Positions 17,947-27,125 are shown, numbered from the stretch's first letter. The stretch is DNA of 64,000 bases from Rhodococcoides corynebacterioides (GCF_019834675.1 NZ_JABUBU010000001.1:744001-808000); one strand, 5' to 3'. The notes: generated by a model not told the origin, from the letters alone. Made by a program: numbers and translations.

Positions 17947-19110
17947 ATGACTGCAGTGATGACCGAGCGCGAGGCGCTCGTCGATTCGGTTCGTGCGTTC
18001 GCCCAGCGTCACCTCGCGAGCGGTGCGCTCGAGCGCGCGCACGATCCGGCCTACTCCTGGGACATCGCCCGCCTCCTCGGCGCCCAGGACCTCCTCGGCC
18101 TGACCATCGCGGAGAAGGACGGGGGACAGGGGGCGACCCTGGCCGACGCCGTCGCCGTGATCAAGGAGGTGGCGCAGTTCTGCCCGAAGAGCGCGGACAT
18201 CCTCCAGGCCGGCAACTTCGGCGCGATCCGCACGTTCGCGGAATTCGGCACCGAGGAACAGAAGGCGAAGTATCTGCCGGACCTGTTGTCCGGCAACGCC
18301 TTGATCAGCCTGGGGATGAGCGAGCCGGAGGCCGGGTCCGCGGCGACCGAGCTGCAGACCTCGGTCACCGAGGAGGGTGACGGTTATCGGTTGAACGGCA
18401 CCAAAATCTGGGGCACGCACAGCGTCGACGCCACCCTCTTCCTCGTGTACGTCCGCTTCGGACCGGGCACCCGGAACATCGGCTCGGTGCTCGTCGAGCG
18501 GGGTGCCGAGGGGTTCACGCTCGGACAGCCCTCGAACTACATGAGCGGCGAGCAGTGGTGTCAGCTCTACTTCGACGACGTGTGGGTGCCACGGGAGAAC
18601 GTGCTCCTCGGGCCCGGTGGCTTCAAGAAGCAGATGAGCGGCTTCAACGTCGAGCGCATCGGGAACGCCTCGCGCGCACTGGCGTTGGGTCGTCTGGCGT
18701 TCGACACCGCCCGCGCCCACGTGAGTGAGCGCACGCAGTTCGGGCGCACCCTGAACGAGTTCCAGGGCCTGCAGTGGAAGTTCGCGGAGGTGGCCGTGGC
18801 ACTCGACGGTGCCGAACTGCTGCTCGATCGCGCTGTCACCAACGCGGCGGCCGGGCTGCCGAGTGCCTACGAGACCTCCGTCGCCAAGCTCGCCGCCAAC
18901 GAGGCCGGGTTCCTCGCGGCCAACGAGGCCATGCAAGCGATGGGTGCCCTCGGATACAGCCAGGAATCGCTGGTCGAATACTGCATGCGACGCACCCGCG
19001 GGTGGATGATCGCCGGTGGTTCGCTGGAGATGCTCAAGAACCGCATCGCCGAAGAGGTCTTCGACCGCAAGTTCAGCCAGCGCGCCCCGCGCCCGGAGAC
19101 CGCGCGATGA
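17947..19110 (+). CDS. Acyl-CoA dehydrogenase
   Basis: 387-residue FAD flavoenzyme of the acyl-CoA dehydrogenase fold, closest in feel to glutaryl-/short-branched-chain types. N-terminal helices, then the beta domain with GMSEPEAGSAATEL and GTKIWGTHSVDA, then the C-terminal helical domain with RTQFGRTLNEFQ. At the usual catalytic Glu site of short/medium-chain enzymes (YEGT) this protein has MIAGGSLEM, so that Glu is absent. A Glu in the earlier helix (FNVERIGNAS) matches the alternative base used by isovaleryl- and long-chain dehydrogenases. AGAGGA precedes the ATG. The stop overlaps the hydratase/dehydrogenase gene. Probably oxidises the activated substrate at C2-C3. Confidence 0.9.
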   Translation: MTAVMTEREALVDSVRAFAQRHLASGALERAHDPAYSWDIARLLGAQDLLGLTIAEKDGGQGATLADAVAVIKEVAQFCPKSADILQAGNFGAIRTFAEFGTEEQKAKYLPDLLSGNALISLGMSEPEAGSAATELQTSVTEEGDGYRLNGTKIWGTHSVDATLFLVYVRFGPGTRNIGSVLVERGAEGFTLGQPSNYMSGEQWCQLYFDDVWVPRENVLLGPGGFKKQMSGFNVERIGNASRALALGRLAFDTARAHVSERTQFGRTLNEFQGLQWKFAEVAVALDGAELLLDRAVTNAAAGLPSAYETSVAKLAANEAGFLAANEAMQAMGALGYSQESLVEYCMRRTRGWMIAGGSLEMLKNRIAEEVFDRKFSQRAPRPETAR

Positions 19111-21167
19111 CCCTGACCACCAGCGCGCCGCCGACGTCGGTGGTCGGTTACGACGTGGACGGCTCGGTCGCCGTGCTCACGATCGACAACCCGCCCGTCA
19201 ACGCCGGCAGCGCGGCGGTGCGAGCGGGGTTGCTGAGCGGCCTGGACCGGGCGCTGTCCGACACCGGCGTGCGCGCCGTGGTCGTGATCGGCGCGGGGGC
19301 GAACTTCGTCTCCGGCAGCGACCTCAGAGAATTCGACGGGCCGGTACCGGAGCCGACGCTGCCCACAGTGATCGAGGCGATCGAGGCGTCGCCGAAGCCC
19401 GTCGTGGCCGCCCTGTCCGGGGCCACGCTGGGTGGAGGGCTCGAATTGGCCCTGGGATGCGACGCGCGAATCGCACACCCGGACACCGTCGTCGGCCTGC
19501 CCGAGGTCACGCTCGGCATGATTCCCGGCGCCGGCGGAACGCAACGGCCGCTCCGCATCCTCGGCCCCGCTCGCACGCTGGAGTTCGCGACGTCGGGCAA
19601 GCGCATGCCGGTTCGATGGGCGGCCGAGTGCGGTCTCGTCGACGACATCGCCGTCGGACCGCTCAGGGCGGCGGCCGTCGAGTTCGCCGCGAGCCGAGCG
19701 GTGAAGCGGGTCCTGCAGGACCTTCCCGTCGCGGCGGATTCGTCCTCGGCCGATCTCGAGGGGGCCGCGGTCGCCGTCGTGGCGGCCGGACGAGGTCGAC
19801 CGCAGTACGCCGCGGCCGTGGCGGCCGTCGTGTCCGGGATGGCGCTTCCCGCGCGAGCTGCGCTCGCTTTCGAGCGCAGCGAGTTCACCCGTCTGCGCAA
19901 CGGGTCCGAGGCGGCCGCACTGCGGCACCTGTTCTTCGCGCGTCGGGCGACCACGAAGGCGAACAAGCCCTCGCTTCCGCGCGAGGTCGACTCGATCGGC
20001 GTCGTGGGCGCCGGCACCATGGGTGCCGGTATCGCTCGGGCCTTCGTCGAGGCCGGCCGGTCGGTGATCCTCGTCGACCGGAACCCCGAGGCTGCGACCG
20101 GTGCGGTCGACCGCCTACGAGCGACGTACGACGCCGCGGTCGCGCGGGGGCGGATGCAGCGGGACGACGCCGAGTCGGCTCTGCTTCTGCTGTCGGCGGG
20201 CAGATCCGTGACCGCGCTGGACGGTTGCGATCTGGTGATCGAAGCGGTCTTCGAGTACATGGACGTCAAGAAGGACCTCCTGCGACGCCTCCAGCGCGTG
20301 GTGCCGTCGCACGCGACACTGGCCACGAACACGTCGTACCTCGACGTCGACGAGCTGGCCACGGCGCTCGACCGACCCGAGCGGCTGGTGGGCATGCACT
20401 TCTTCAGTCCCGCGCACCGCGCGGCGGTACTCGAGGTGGTGCGAGGGAAGCAGACCTCGCGGGCGTCCCTCGACCGCGCTCTCTCCGCGGCGGCGGTGCT
20501 GAGGAAGCTGCCCATCGTCGCGGGCGTCTGCGACGGGTTCGTCGGCAATCGGATCTACAACGCCTACCGACGACAGTGCGAACTGATGCTCGAGGAAGGC
20601 GCGGTGCCGGCGCAGGTCGACCGCGCCCTGGTCGAGTTCGGTTTCGCCATGGGACCGTTCGCGGTCTCGGACATGTCCGGTCTCGACATCGCCTGGCGGA
20701 TGCGTCGATCTCGTGATGCCGTGCGGGATCCCGCCGAGCGTTACCCCGACGTCGCCGACACGCTGTGCGAGATGGGCAGATTCGGTCAGAAGACCGGTGC
20801 GGGGTGGTACCGCTACCCGGACGGATCGCGGCAACCCGTCGATGATTCCGAGGTCACCCGGCTCGTCGAGCAGTCGTCGGCGCGCAAGGGAATCGCACGA
20901 CGACCGTTCTCCGACGAGGACATCGTCGATCGCGCGCTTCTGTCGATGACCAACGAGGCCGCCCTGCTGCTGGCGGAGGGAATCGCGGATCGTCCCGGCG
21001 ACGTGGACCTGATGCTCACCTCCGCCTACGGATTCCCCCGACACATCGGCGGACTCGGTCCGTGGGTGCGCGGACAGGACGCCGCCGATCTCGACCGGCG
21101 TCTGGCGGACCTCGCGGCCGTCACCGGGCCGGGCTTCGTCACGGCCGATCTCGGAGTCTTCCGATGA
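19107..21167 (+). CDS. Enoyl-CoA hydratase / 3-hydroxyacyl-CoA dehydrogenase fusion
   Basis: 686-residue multifunctional beta-oxidation enzyme. The N-terminal crotonase domain (about 10-200) has the oxyanion stretch GATLGGGLELALGCD and GLPEVTLGMIPGAGGTQR with both catalytic Glu positions kept. The middle NAD-binding domain (about 295-475) has GVVGAGTMGAGIA, NTSYLDVDELA and catalytic-His motif GMHFFSPAH. The C-terminal dehydrogenase domain repeats (about 480-680) follow with GFVGNRIYNAYRR. ATG 19107 overlaps the upstream stop. It performs hydration and NAD-dependent oxidation; the thiolase at 25914 would complete the cycle. Confidence 0.92.
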   Translation: MTLTTSAPPTSVVGYDVDGSVAVLTIDNPPVNAGSAAVRAGLLSGLDRALSDTGVRAVVVIGAGANFVSGSDLREFDGPVPEPTLPTVIEAIEASPKPVVAALSGATLGGGLELALGCDARIAHPDTVVGLPEVTLGMIPGAGGTQRPLRILGPARTLEFATSGKRMPVRWAAECGLVDDIAVGPLRAAAVEFAASRAVKRVLQDLPVAADSSSADLEGAAVAVVAAGRGRPQYAAAVAAVVSGMALPARAALAFERSEFTRLRNGSEAAALRHLFFARRATTKANKPSLPREVDSIGVVGAGTMGAGIARAFVEAGRSVILVDRNPEAATGAVDRLRATYDAAVARGRMQRDDAESALLLLSAGRSVTALDGCDLVIEAVFEYMDVKKDLLRRLQRVVPSHATLATNTSYLDVDELATALDRPERLVGMHFFSPAHRAAVLEVVRGKQTSRASLDRALSAAAVLRKLPIVAGVCDGFVGNRIYNAYRRQCELMLEEGAVPAQVDRALVEFGFAMGPFAVSDMSGLDIAWRMRRSRDAVRDPAERYPDVADTLCEMGRFGQKTGAGWYRYPDGSRQPVDDSEVTRLVEQSSARKGIARRPFSDEDIVDRALLSMTNEAALLLAEGIADRPGDVDLMLTSAYGFPRHIGGLGPWVRGQDAADLDRRLADLAAVTGPGFVTADLGVFR

Positions 21168-21799
21168 CTCCCGTCCCTTCCGACGGGTCGAATTCCGTGT
21201 CGAACGACCCCGCCACCACGCCCGGCCATGCGGCCGGGCGTGGTGGCGTCTCCGGACGCATTCCACCCGCGTCCGCCGTCGGTGAGGTCGCCGAGCGAGT
21301 GCGGGCCCGTCGTGGCGGCGCACTGACCCCACTCGACCTGGCGCTGCTGCACAGTGCGCGGTTCGCCGACGGGTGGAACACCCTGCTGGGGGCCGTGCGC
21401 TCGTCGATGACACTGCGCGGCGACCTCCGCGAAGCGGCGATCTGCCGGATCGCGGTGCTGAACGGCGCGGCTTACGAGTGGAACGCGCACGCACCGCTCG
21501 CCCGGAGCGAGGGCGTCACGGCCGCCCAGCTGTCAGCGTTGCGGGATCGTGAAGTCGACAGTGCCGCACTCGGCGGCGAGCTCGCCCTGATCGTCTCCTA
21601 CACCGACGCCATGACCCGCACGGTGACGGTTCCGCAGGAGCTCTTCGACGCGGTTCTGGACGAGCTCGGCGTCGCGTGCACCGTCGAGCTCACCGGCACC
21701 GTCGCCGCGTACAACATGGTCTCCCGCTTCCTCGTCGCGCTGGACATCGGACGCGGCCGGCCGGAGACCCCACTGCAGATCGAACGGGAGTCACCATGA
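21164..21799 (+). CDS. Carboxymuconolactone decarboxylase-fold protein
   Basis: 211 residues. The AhpD-like/CMD core lies at about 60-190, with LREAAICRIAVLNGAAYEWNAH as the central helix, quoted here as LREAAICRIAVLNG then YEWNAH. The AhpD CxxC redox motif is absent, so peroxidase function is unlikely; Trp-x-x-His matches the decarboxylase/lactonase-like branch. The first 40 residues are Ser/Pro/Gly-rich and probably disordered. Translationally coupled on both sides (ATGA). Its place amid beta-oxidation genes suggests a step on a cyclic or keto acid intermediate, not assignable from sequence. Confidence 0.8.
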   Translation: MTPVPSDGSNSVSNDPATTPGHAAGRGGVSGRIPPASAVGEVAERVRARRGGALTPLDLALLHSARFADGWNTLLGAVRSSMTLRGDLREAAICRIAVLNGAAYEWNAHAPLARSEGVTAAQLSALRDREVDSAALGGELALIVSYTDAMTRTVTVPQELFDAVLDELGVACTVELTGTVAAYNMVSRFLVALDIGRGRPETPLQIERESP

Positions 21800-22596
21800 C
21801 AGGACGATTGGACGGACGAGTCGCCGTGGTCACGGGCGCGGGGAGCGTCGGGCCCGGATGGGGGAACGGACGAGCCACGGCCGTCCGATTCGCCGAGGAG
21901 GGAGCCACGGTCTTCGCCGTGGATCTCGACCCGGCCGCACTGGACGAGACGGTGCGTCGGTCGGGTGAGCACAGCGGCTCGATCGTGCCCGTCCAGTGCG
22001 ACGTCACCGACAGCGCCGCCGTGGAGGCCGTGGTGAGGCGGTGCATGGCCGAGGCCGGCCGTCTCGACGTCCTGGTCAACAACGTCGGTGGCTCGCGCGC
22101 CGGTGGCCCGGTGGAGATGAGCGAGGACGAGTGGTCGGCGCAGCTCGAGTTCAACCTCACGACGACGTTTCTGCTGTGCAAACACGTTCTTCCGCACATG
22201 AAGTCCGCCGGCTCGGGGGCGATCGTGAACACGTCGTCGACGTCCGGGTTGCGATGGACCGGGGCCGCCCAGTCGGCGTACTCCGCCGCGAAGGCGGGCA
22301 TCGTCGCGTTCACCCGGTCGATCGCCGTCCAGCACGCGCCGTTCGGAATCCGGGCCAACACGGTCGTGCCGGGACAGCTCCACACCCCGATGGTGGAAAC
22401 CCGCCTCGCCGGGCAGCGAGCCGGCGGCGACGTGGCCGCTCTGCTCGAGCAGCGTCTCGCGCGCATCCCGCTCGGCTTCATGGGCGACGGGCGGGACACC
22501 GCCAACGCTGCGCTGTTCCTCGCCAGCGACGACGCGCGATTCGTCACGGCGACCGAGATCATCGTCGACGGGGGAATGTCGGCGCGCTGCGACTGA
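21796..22596 (+). CDS. Short-chain dehydrogenase/reductase
   Basis: 266-residue classical SDR. The cofactor motif is TGAGSVGPGWGNG, longer than the usual TGxxxGxG loop. NNVGG, catalytic Ser in NTSSTSG and YSAAK (Tyr and Lys) are in order, and the C-terminus has IIVDGG. Asp in the VDLD stretch after beta-2 favours NAD(H). Last gene of the plus-strand operon, overlapping the upstream gene by 4 bp and followed by a strong palindrome. Presumably oxidises or reduces a hydroxyacyl/keto intermediate. Confidence 0.9.
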   Translation: MTGRLDGRVAVVTGAGSVGPGWGNGRATAVRFAEEGATVFAVDLDPAALDETVRRSGEHSGSIVPVQCDVTDSAAVEAVVRRCMAEAGRLDVLVNNVGGSRAGGPVEMSEDEWSAQLEFNLTTTFLLCKHVLPHMKSAGSGAIVNTSSTSGLRWTGAAQSAYSAAKAGIVAFTRSIAVQHAPFGIRANTVVPGQLHTPMVETRLAGQRAGGDVAALLEQRLARIPLGFMGDGRDTANAALFLASDDARFVTATEIIVDGGMSARCD

Positions 22597-22616
22597 CCGC
22601 ATCGCGATCGACACGC

Positions 22617-22652
22617 CGAAGGCCGGCCACCGAATTCGGTGGCCGGCCTTCG
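22617..22652. terminator. 36-bp perfect palindrome between convergent genes
   Basis: The 18-bp arms 22617-22634 and 22635-22652 are exact complements with the centre at AATT and no fixed loop. It lies 20 bp after the SDR stop and 12 bp before the synthetase stop, in a convergent gap. A very stable GC-rich hairpin, lacking a U-tract, that would serve both transcripts. Confidence 0.75.
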
Positions 22653-22664
22653 ATGCGTCGACGG

Positions 22665-24827
22665 TCAGCTCTGTGCCGCGACCGTGTCGTCCGTTCGCGG
22701 GGCGGCGGCGTGGTGATCACGGGACACCGCCGTCCGAACCAGCGAGTCGAGCGCCAGTACCCCTTGGCCCCGCGGCCGCACCGACACGGGGTTCAGTTCC
22801 GCCTCGAGCACCTCGGTGTTGGACACAGCCAGGGTGGAGACGGCGACGATGGTGTCGGCCAGAGCGTCGAGGTCCCCTTCGGGTAGACCGCGGTATCCGG
22901 TGACCACGGACAGTCCCTTCACCTCGCCGATCATCTCGCGGGCGGTCTCGCGGGTGACCGGCGCGAGCCTGATCGACGAGTCCGCGAAGATCTCGGCCAG
23001 CACGCCGCCCGTGGAGAGGACGACGATGGGACCCACGTCGCGGCTGACCCGATAGCCGACCAGCGCGTCGGCGAGACCGCGAGAGGCCATCTGCTGCACG
23101 AGCACTCGGTCGACCACGACCTCGGGCGCGTGGGCGGCGACGTTCGCGACGATGCTCCGCGCCGCGGCGCGGACACCGTTCGCGTCGGTGACGTTCAGAA
23201 CGACTCCGCCGACGTCGGACTTGTGCGGAACCTCGTCCGAGAGCACCTTGACGACGACGGGGTAGTCGAACGGGAGGTCGATCTCGACGCCGTCGTCCGC
23301 CAGGCTCGCGGTGTCGAGCGCGACGAACGGGCTCACCGCCACTCCGAGCCGACCGAGAAGCTGTCCCGACTCGAGCTCGTCGAGGACCGCCGTGGGGGCG
23401 TCGGCGTCCACCGCGAATCGGGTGCCGCCGCCGATGGTGGCCGGGACGCGGTGGTAGGTGGCGGCGATGACGTCGGCGCAGGACTCGGGCGTGCGGAACG
23501 CCGGGACGCCGGAGGTGTTCAGCAGCGCGGCGGCGTCCGGGGCCTCGGGGAGGGCGAACGCCACGATGGGAACCTCGTGGTCGCCGCGCTCGGAGATCGC
23601 CTGCACGGCCAGTTCGGGATTGAGGCGTGCGGAGGACCCGATGACGAAGACGATCAGGTCGAACTCGCCGCTGTTCTGCAGGGCGTCGAGTGCCGCGGTG
23701 ACGACGTCGTGGCGCGCACCGGCGAGACCCAGATCGGCGATGCCGCTGTGGGGGATCGGTGCGCCGCGCTCCGCCATGGTGGCGACGAGGTCCTCGCTCG
23801 GGCCGACGACCGTCAACCCGTGGAGAGCGAGCTGGTCGACCATGATCGCGGCTCCGCCGCCGGTGGTGGTCACCACGCCGACGCGCGGGGAGACGGGAGT
23901 GGGGGAGGTGGGGACGCGGAGCAGCAGTCCGGGCGCCTCCACGAGGGACTCGAAGCAGTAGACGCGTGCGAACCCGCAGGCACGGAAGAAAGCTTCGGAT
24001 TCACTGTCCTCACCGGCGAGGGCTCCCGTGTGCGAGACCGAGAGCGCGGCGGCCTCGTCGGAGCGGCCGAGCTTGTAGACCGCGATGGGCTTGCCGGCGG
24101 CTGCCGCGGCGCGGGCGAACGACGCGAGATCCTCGGAATGGCGGAGCGATTCGAGGAACAGGGCGAAAGAGGTGACACCCGGATCGTCGACCATCGACTC
24201 GCACAGCGCGCCGAGCGACAGATCGGCCTCGCCGCCCGTGGAGACGAGTCCGGCGAAACCGATGCCGCGGCCGCGGGCGCGGCTGACGAGGGAGCCGATG
24301 ACGCTGCCGGACTGCGAGGCGACGAAGATGCCGCCGGCCGGGATGTTCGGCTCGCCGAAGGCGGCGTTGCCGGTGAGCATCACGCCGGTGCGGGGGTTGA
24401 CCACCCCGAGGCTGCTCGGGCCGATCACGCGGACGGAGCCCGTGGCGGCGGCGGCACGCAGGCGCTCCTCGCGCTCGACGCCCTCGGGGCCGTCCTCCGC
24501 GAAGCCCGAGGACAGCACGGTGGCGGCCGTGACGCCCAGTGCGGCACATTCCTCGACCGCGGCGATCGCGGCCTCGGCGCCCGTCATGATGTAGACGTGC
24601 TCGGGAACCTCCGGCAGCGCGGTGAGGCTCGGCCACGCCTTGGCGCCCTGCACCGTCTCGCGTCGGGGATTGACGAAGTAGGCGTTGCCTCGGTAGCCGG
24701 CCTGCGCGAGGAACTGTTGCGGACGAGCCGTCGTCTTCGTCGGGTCGTCGGAGGCACCGACGATGGCGATGGACGCCGGGTCGATGAGGCGTTCGGCGAA
24801 CGAGCGGTCGTGGCGGTGGTCGGTCAT
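22665..24827 (-). CDS. ADP-forming acyl-CoA synthetase (CoA-binding, ligase and ATP-grasp domains)
   Basis: 720-residue single-chain NDP-forming acyl-CoA synthetase. The CoA-binding Rossmann domain (about 10-140) has ASIAIVGASDDP. Succinyl-CoA ligase-like domains follow with phosphohistidine motif SVSHTGALAGED. The C-terminal ATP-grasp domain (about 490-700) has PVVVKVLSDEVPHKSD and GGVLAEIF. It makes acyl-CoA from acid, CoA and ATP with ADP and phosphate. ATG 24827 has AGGAG 9 bp upstream; longer versions run through the promoter region. Its promoter contains the island operator, so it is probably the CoA-activation step of the same pathway. Confidence 0.88.
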   Translation of the reverse strand: MTDHRHDRSFAERLIDPASIAIVGASDDPTKTTARPQQFLAQAGYRGNAYFVNPRRETVQGAKAWPSLTALPEVPEHVYIMTGAEAAIAAVEECAALGVTAATVLSSGFAEDGPEGVEREERLRAAAATGSVRVIGPSSLGVVNPRTGVMLTGNAAFGEPNIPAGGIFVASQSGSVIGSLVSRARGRGIGFAGLVSTGGEADLSLGALCESMVDDPGVTSFALFLESLRHSEDLASFARAAAAAGKPIAVYKLGRSDEAAALSVSHTGALAGEDSESEAFFRACGFARVYCFESLVEAPGLLLRVPTSPTPVSPRVGVVTTTGGGAAIMVDQLALHGLTVVGPSEDLVATMAERGAPIPHSGIADLGLAGARHDVVTAALDALQNSGEFDLIVFVIGSSARLNPELAVQAISERGDHEVPIVAFALPEAPDAAALLNTSGVPAFRTPESCADVIAATYHRVPATIGGGTRFAVDADAPTAVLDELESGQLLGRLGVAVSPFVALDTASLADDGVEIDLPFDYPVVVKVLSDEVPHKSDVGGVVLNVTDANGVRAAARSIVANVAAHAPEVVVDRVLVQQMASRGLADALVGYRVSRDVGPIVVLSTGGVLAEIFADSSIRLAPVTRETAREMIGEVKGLSVVTGYRGLPEGDLDALADTIVAVSTLAVSNTEVLEAELNPVSVRPRGQGVLALDSLVRTAVSRDHHAAAPRTDDTVAAQS

Positions 24828-24913
24828 GGGCTCAACTCCTGCGAGCAGCGGTCGGGGGCGGCGTGACGGCGTCGCGCGGTGGGGTGGACCACACCACTGG
24901 GCCGACATGACGT

Positions 24914-24942
24914 ACATTACACACTCTATAGACTACTGTCTA
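24914..24942 (-). promoter_or_regulatory. Promoter of the acyl-CoA synthetase gene with operator as its spacer
   Basis: On the minus strand, -35 TAGACA (24942-24937), 17-bp spacer (24936-24920) and -10 TAATGT (24919-24914). The spacer holds TCTATAGA plus the ACACTCTATAGA half of the palindrome seen at 12178. Spacing and hexamers match the prpD-operon promoter. The same DNA is 25-45 bp upstream of the divergent thioesterase start, so one site could control both directions. Confidence 0.65.
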
Positions 24943-24960
24943 TCAGGATGGGAGGTCATC

Positions 24961-25884
24961 GTGACCGAATGGGAGACCGACGGCGACGACACGTCCGAGC
25001 CCGGTGTGATCAACCGCGAGACGCTGGTCGAGCGGTTGGCCGTCGTTCGGCACGCGAGCGCGCGCGCCGACACCTTCGTCGGACATCCGGTGCGCGGCTT
25101 CGCGCAACGCACGTTCGGTGGGCACCTGGTGGCGCAGGCGATGCTCGCCGCGGCCGAGACGGTCGAGACCTCCGATCGGGTCGTGAATTCGCTGCACTGC
25201 TCGTTCCTTCGTATCGGGACGCACGCGCACCCGCTCGAGTACACGGTCTCCCGGATCAGGGACGGCCGGTCGTTCTCGGTGCGCGAGATCGCCATTCGTC
25301 AGGACGGGCGCGAACTGGCGCGCCTGTCGATCACGTTCTGCACGAGCGCGGCTCACGGCACCCCGTCATCGTCGACCGTGTCGCTCGACGTGCCCGCTCC
25401 GGACGCACTGGAACCGCTGCACCGCCGACGGGCTCTCGGTCTGCCCGCGGACGGCATCAAGCTGCCGGCACGGGAACACTGGTGGACCGCGTCGCGTCCG
25501 GTCGACATCCGTTACGTCGACGGGACCGACGACCGCACCTTCTGGTTCCGCACCGCCCCGGCCGAGGACGCACCGCAGAACGTGCACCGCGCGATGCTCG
25601 CCTTCGCCAGTGACCGGTCACTGCTGCCCGTCATCAGTCACGCTCGCGGCGACCTCGAGACTGCCCACCTCATGCGCACCGCCAGCGTGGACCACGCCCT
25701 GTGGTTCCATGCCGACGTGACAGCGGGGGAATGGTGTCTCTACGTCCAGGATTCACCGTTCCACACGGCTCGATCCGGTCTCGCCCGCGGCAGCATCCTC
25801 GGACGTGACGGCGAGCTCGTCGCCACCGTGATGCAACAGGGGCTGATCAACGACGACGGCCCCACTTCGACCACCCGAACCTGA
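24961..25884 (+). CDS. Acyl-CoA thioesterase II (TesB family)
   Basis: 307 residues, double hot-dog fold. The N-terminal hot-dog has RTFGGHLVAQAMLAA and SLHCSFLRIG; the C-terminal hot-dog has the Asp-containing VDHALWFH and catalytic-type GRGSI-like segment ARGSILGRDGELVAT. The GTG at 24961 was chosen because GGGAGG lies 5 bp upstream; upstream ATGs fall within the operator or the divergent gene. Thioesterases in such islands release CoA from dead-end intermediates. It is followed 29 bp later by the thiolase. Confidence 0.88.
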   Translation: MTEWETDGDDTSEPGVINRETLVERLAVVRHASARADTFVGHPVRGFAQRTFGGHLVAQAMLAAAETVETSDRVVNSLHCSFLRIGTHAHPLEYTVSRIRDGRSFSVREIAIRQDGRELARLSITFCTSAAHGTPSSSTVSLDVPAPDALEPLHRRRALGLPADGIKLPAREHWWTASRPVDIRYVDGTDDRTFWFRTAPAEDAPQNVHRAMLAFASDRSLLPVISHARGDLETAHLMRTASVDHALWFHADVTAGEWCLYVQDSPFHTARSGLARGSILGRDGELVATVMQQGLINDDGPTSTTRT

Positions 25885-25913
25885 CGATCCACACCCGATA
25901 CCCGGAGGACCTC

Positions 25914-27119
25914 ATGCCCGACGCCGTCGTCTGCACCCCGCTGCGCACCCCCGTGGGCCGCTTCGGCGGAACGCTGAAGGACGTCACCGCCCCCACCCTC
26001 GCCACCACCGTCGTCGCCGAGATCCTCACCCGCACCGGCCTGTCCGGCACCGACATCGACGACGTCATCCTCGGCCAGGGCTCCCCCAACGGCGAAGCTC
26101 CCGCCATCGGCCGCGTCGCGGCCCTCGACGCCGGCCTCGGCATCGGCGTCCCCGGCCGCCAGGTGGACCGCCGCTGCGGCTCCGGACTGCAGGCGGTGCT
26201 CGACGCCGCCATGCAGGTGCAGTCCGGCGCGAGCGAGATCGTGCTCGCCGGCGGAGTGGAGTCGATGTCGCAGACCGAGTTCTACTCCACCGGGATGCGG
26301 TGGGGGGTCCGCGGCGACGCAGTCGCCCTGCACGACCGCCTCGCCCGCGCCCGAGTCACCGCCGGCGGCACCGCATTTCCTGTACCCGGCGGCATGATCG
26401 AGACCGCCGAGAACCTGCGCGCGCAGTACGGCATCTCCCGCACCGACCAGGATGCGCTGGCGGTGCAGTCGCACCGACGTGCCGTCGCGGCGCAGGAGAG
26501 CGGAGTCTTCGCCGAGGAGATCGTGCCCGTCACCGTGCCGAACCGCCGCGGAGACGTCGTCGTCGACCGGGACGAGCACCCCCGCGCCGACACCACCACC
26601 GAGTCCCTCGCCCGACTGCGCCCCCTCCGCGGCGCGATCGACCCCGAAGCGACGGTCACCGCCGGCAACGCCAGCGGCCAGAACGACGGCGCCGCCCTCT
26701 GCGTGGTCACCACCCCGGAGAAGGCCGCCGCCCTCGGGCTCGACCCGATGGTGCGCCTCGCGGGCTGGGCGGTGTCCGGTGTCGCCCCCGCCACGATGGG
26801 GATCGGACCGGTGTCCGCCACCGCCGCCGTTCTGGGCCGCCTGGGTCTGACCCTCGCCGACATGGACGTGGTCGAGCTGAACGAGGCCTTCGCCGCGCAG
26901 GTGCTCGCCGTCCTGCGCGAGTGGGAGATCGATGCCGACGACCCGCGGCTCAATCGCCACGGGTCGGGCATCTCCCTCGGACACCCCGTCGGTGCGACGG
27001 GAGCCCGCATTCTCACCACGCTGGCGCGGGAGATGGTCCGCACCGACGCACGCTACGGTCTCGAGACCATGTGCATCGGCGGCGGTCAGGGCCTCGCGGC
27101 GGTCTTCGAACGCGTCTGA
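25914..27119 (+). CDS. Acetyl-CoA C-acyltransferase (thiolase)
   Basis: 401-residue degradative thiolase. Nucleophilic Cys in VDRRCGSGLQAV, GGVESMSQ, NASGQNDGAA, catalytic His in NRHGSGISLGHPVGATGAR and second Cys in MCIGGGQG. GGAGGACCTC precedes the ATG. It cleaves a 3-ketoacyl-CoA to acetyl-CoA and a shortened acyl-CoA, completing the cycle begun by the dehydrogenase and the hydratase/dehydrogenase fusion. Transcribed with the thioesterase. Confidence 0.93.
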   Translation: MPDAVVCTPLRTPVGRFGGTLKDVTAPTLATTVVAEILTRTGLSGTDIDDVILGQGSPNGEAPAIGRVAALDAGLGIGVPGRQVDRRCGSGLQAVLDAAMQVQSGASEIVLAGGVESMSQTEFYSTGMRWGVRGDAVALHDRLARARVTAGGTAFPVPGGMIETAENLRAQYGISRTDQDALAVQSHRRAVAAQESGVFAEEIVPVTVPNRRGDVVVDRDEHPRADTTTESLARLRPLRGAIDPEATVTAGNASGQNDGAALCVVTTPEKAAALGLDPMVRLAGWAVSGVAPATMGIGPVSATAAVLGRLGLTLADMDVVELNEAFAAQVLAVLREWEIDADDPRLNRHGSGISLGHPVGATGARILTTLAREMVRTDARYGLETMCIGGGQGLAAVFERV

Positions 27120-27125
27120 CCGGCC

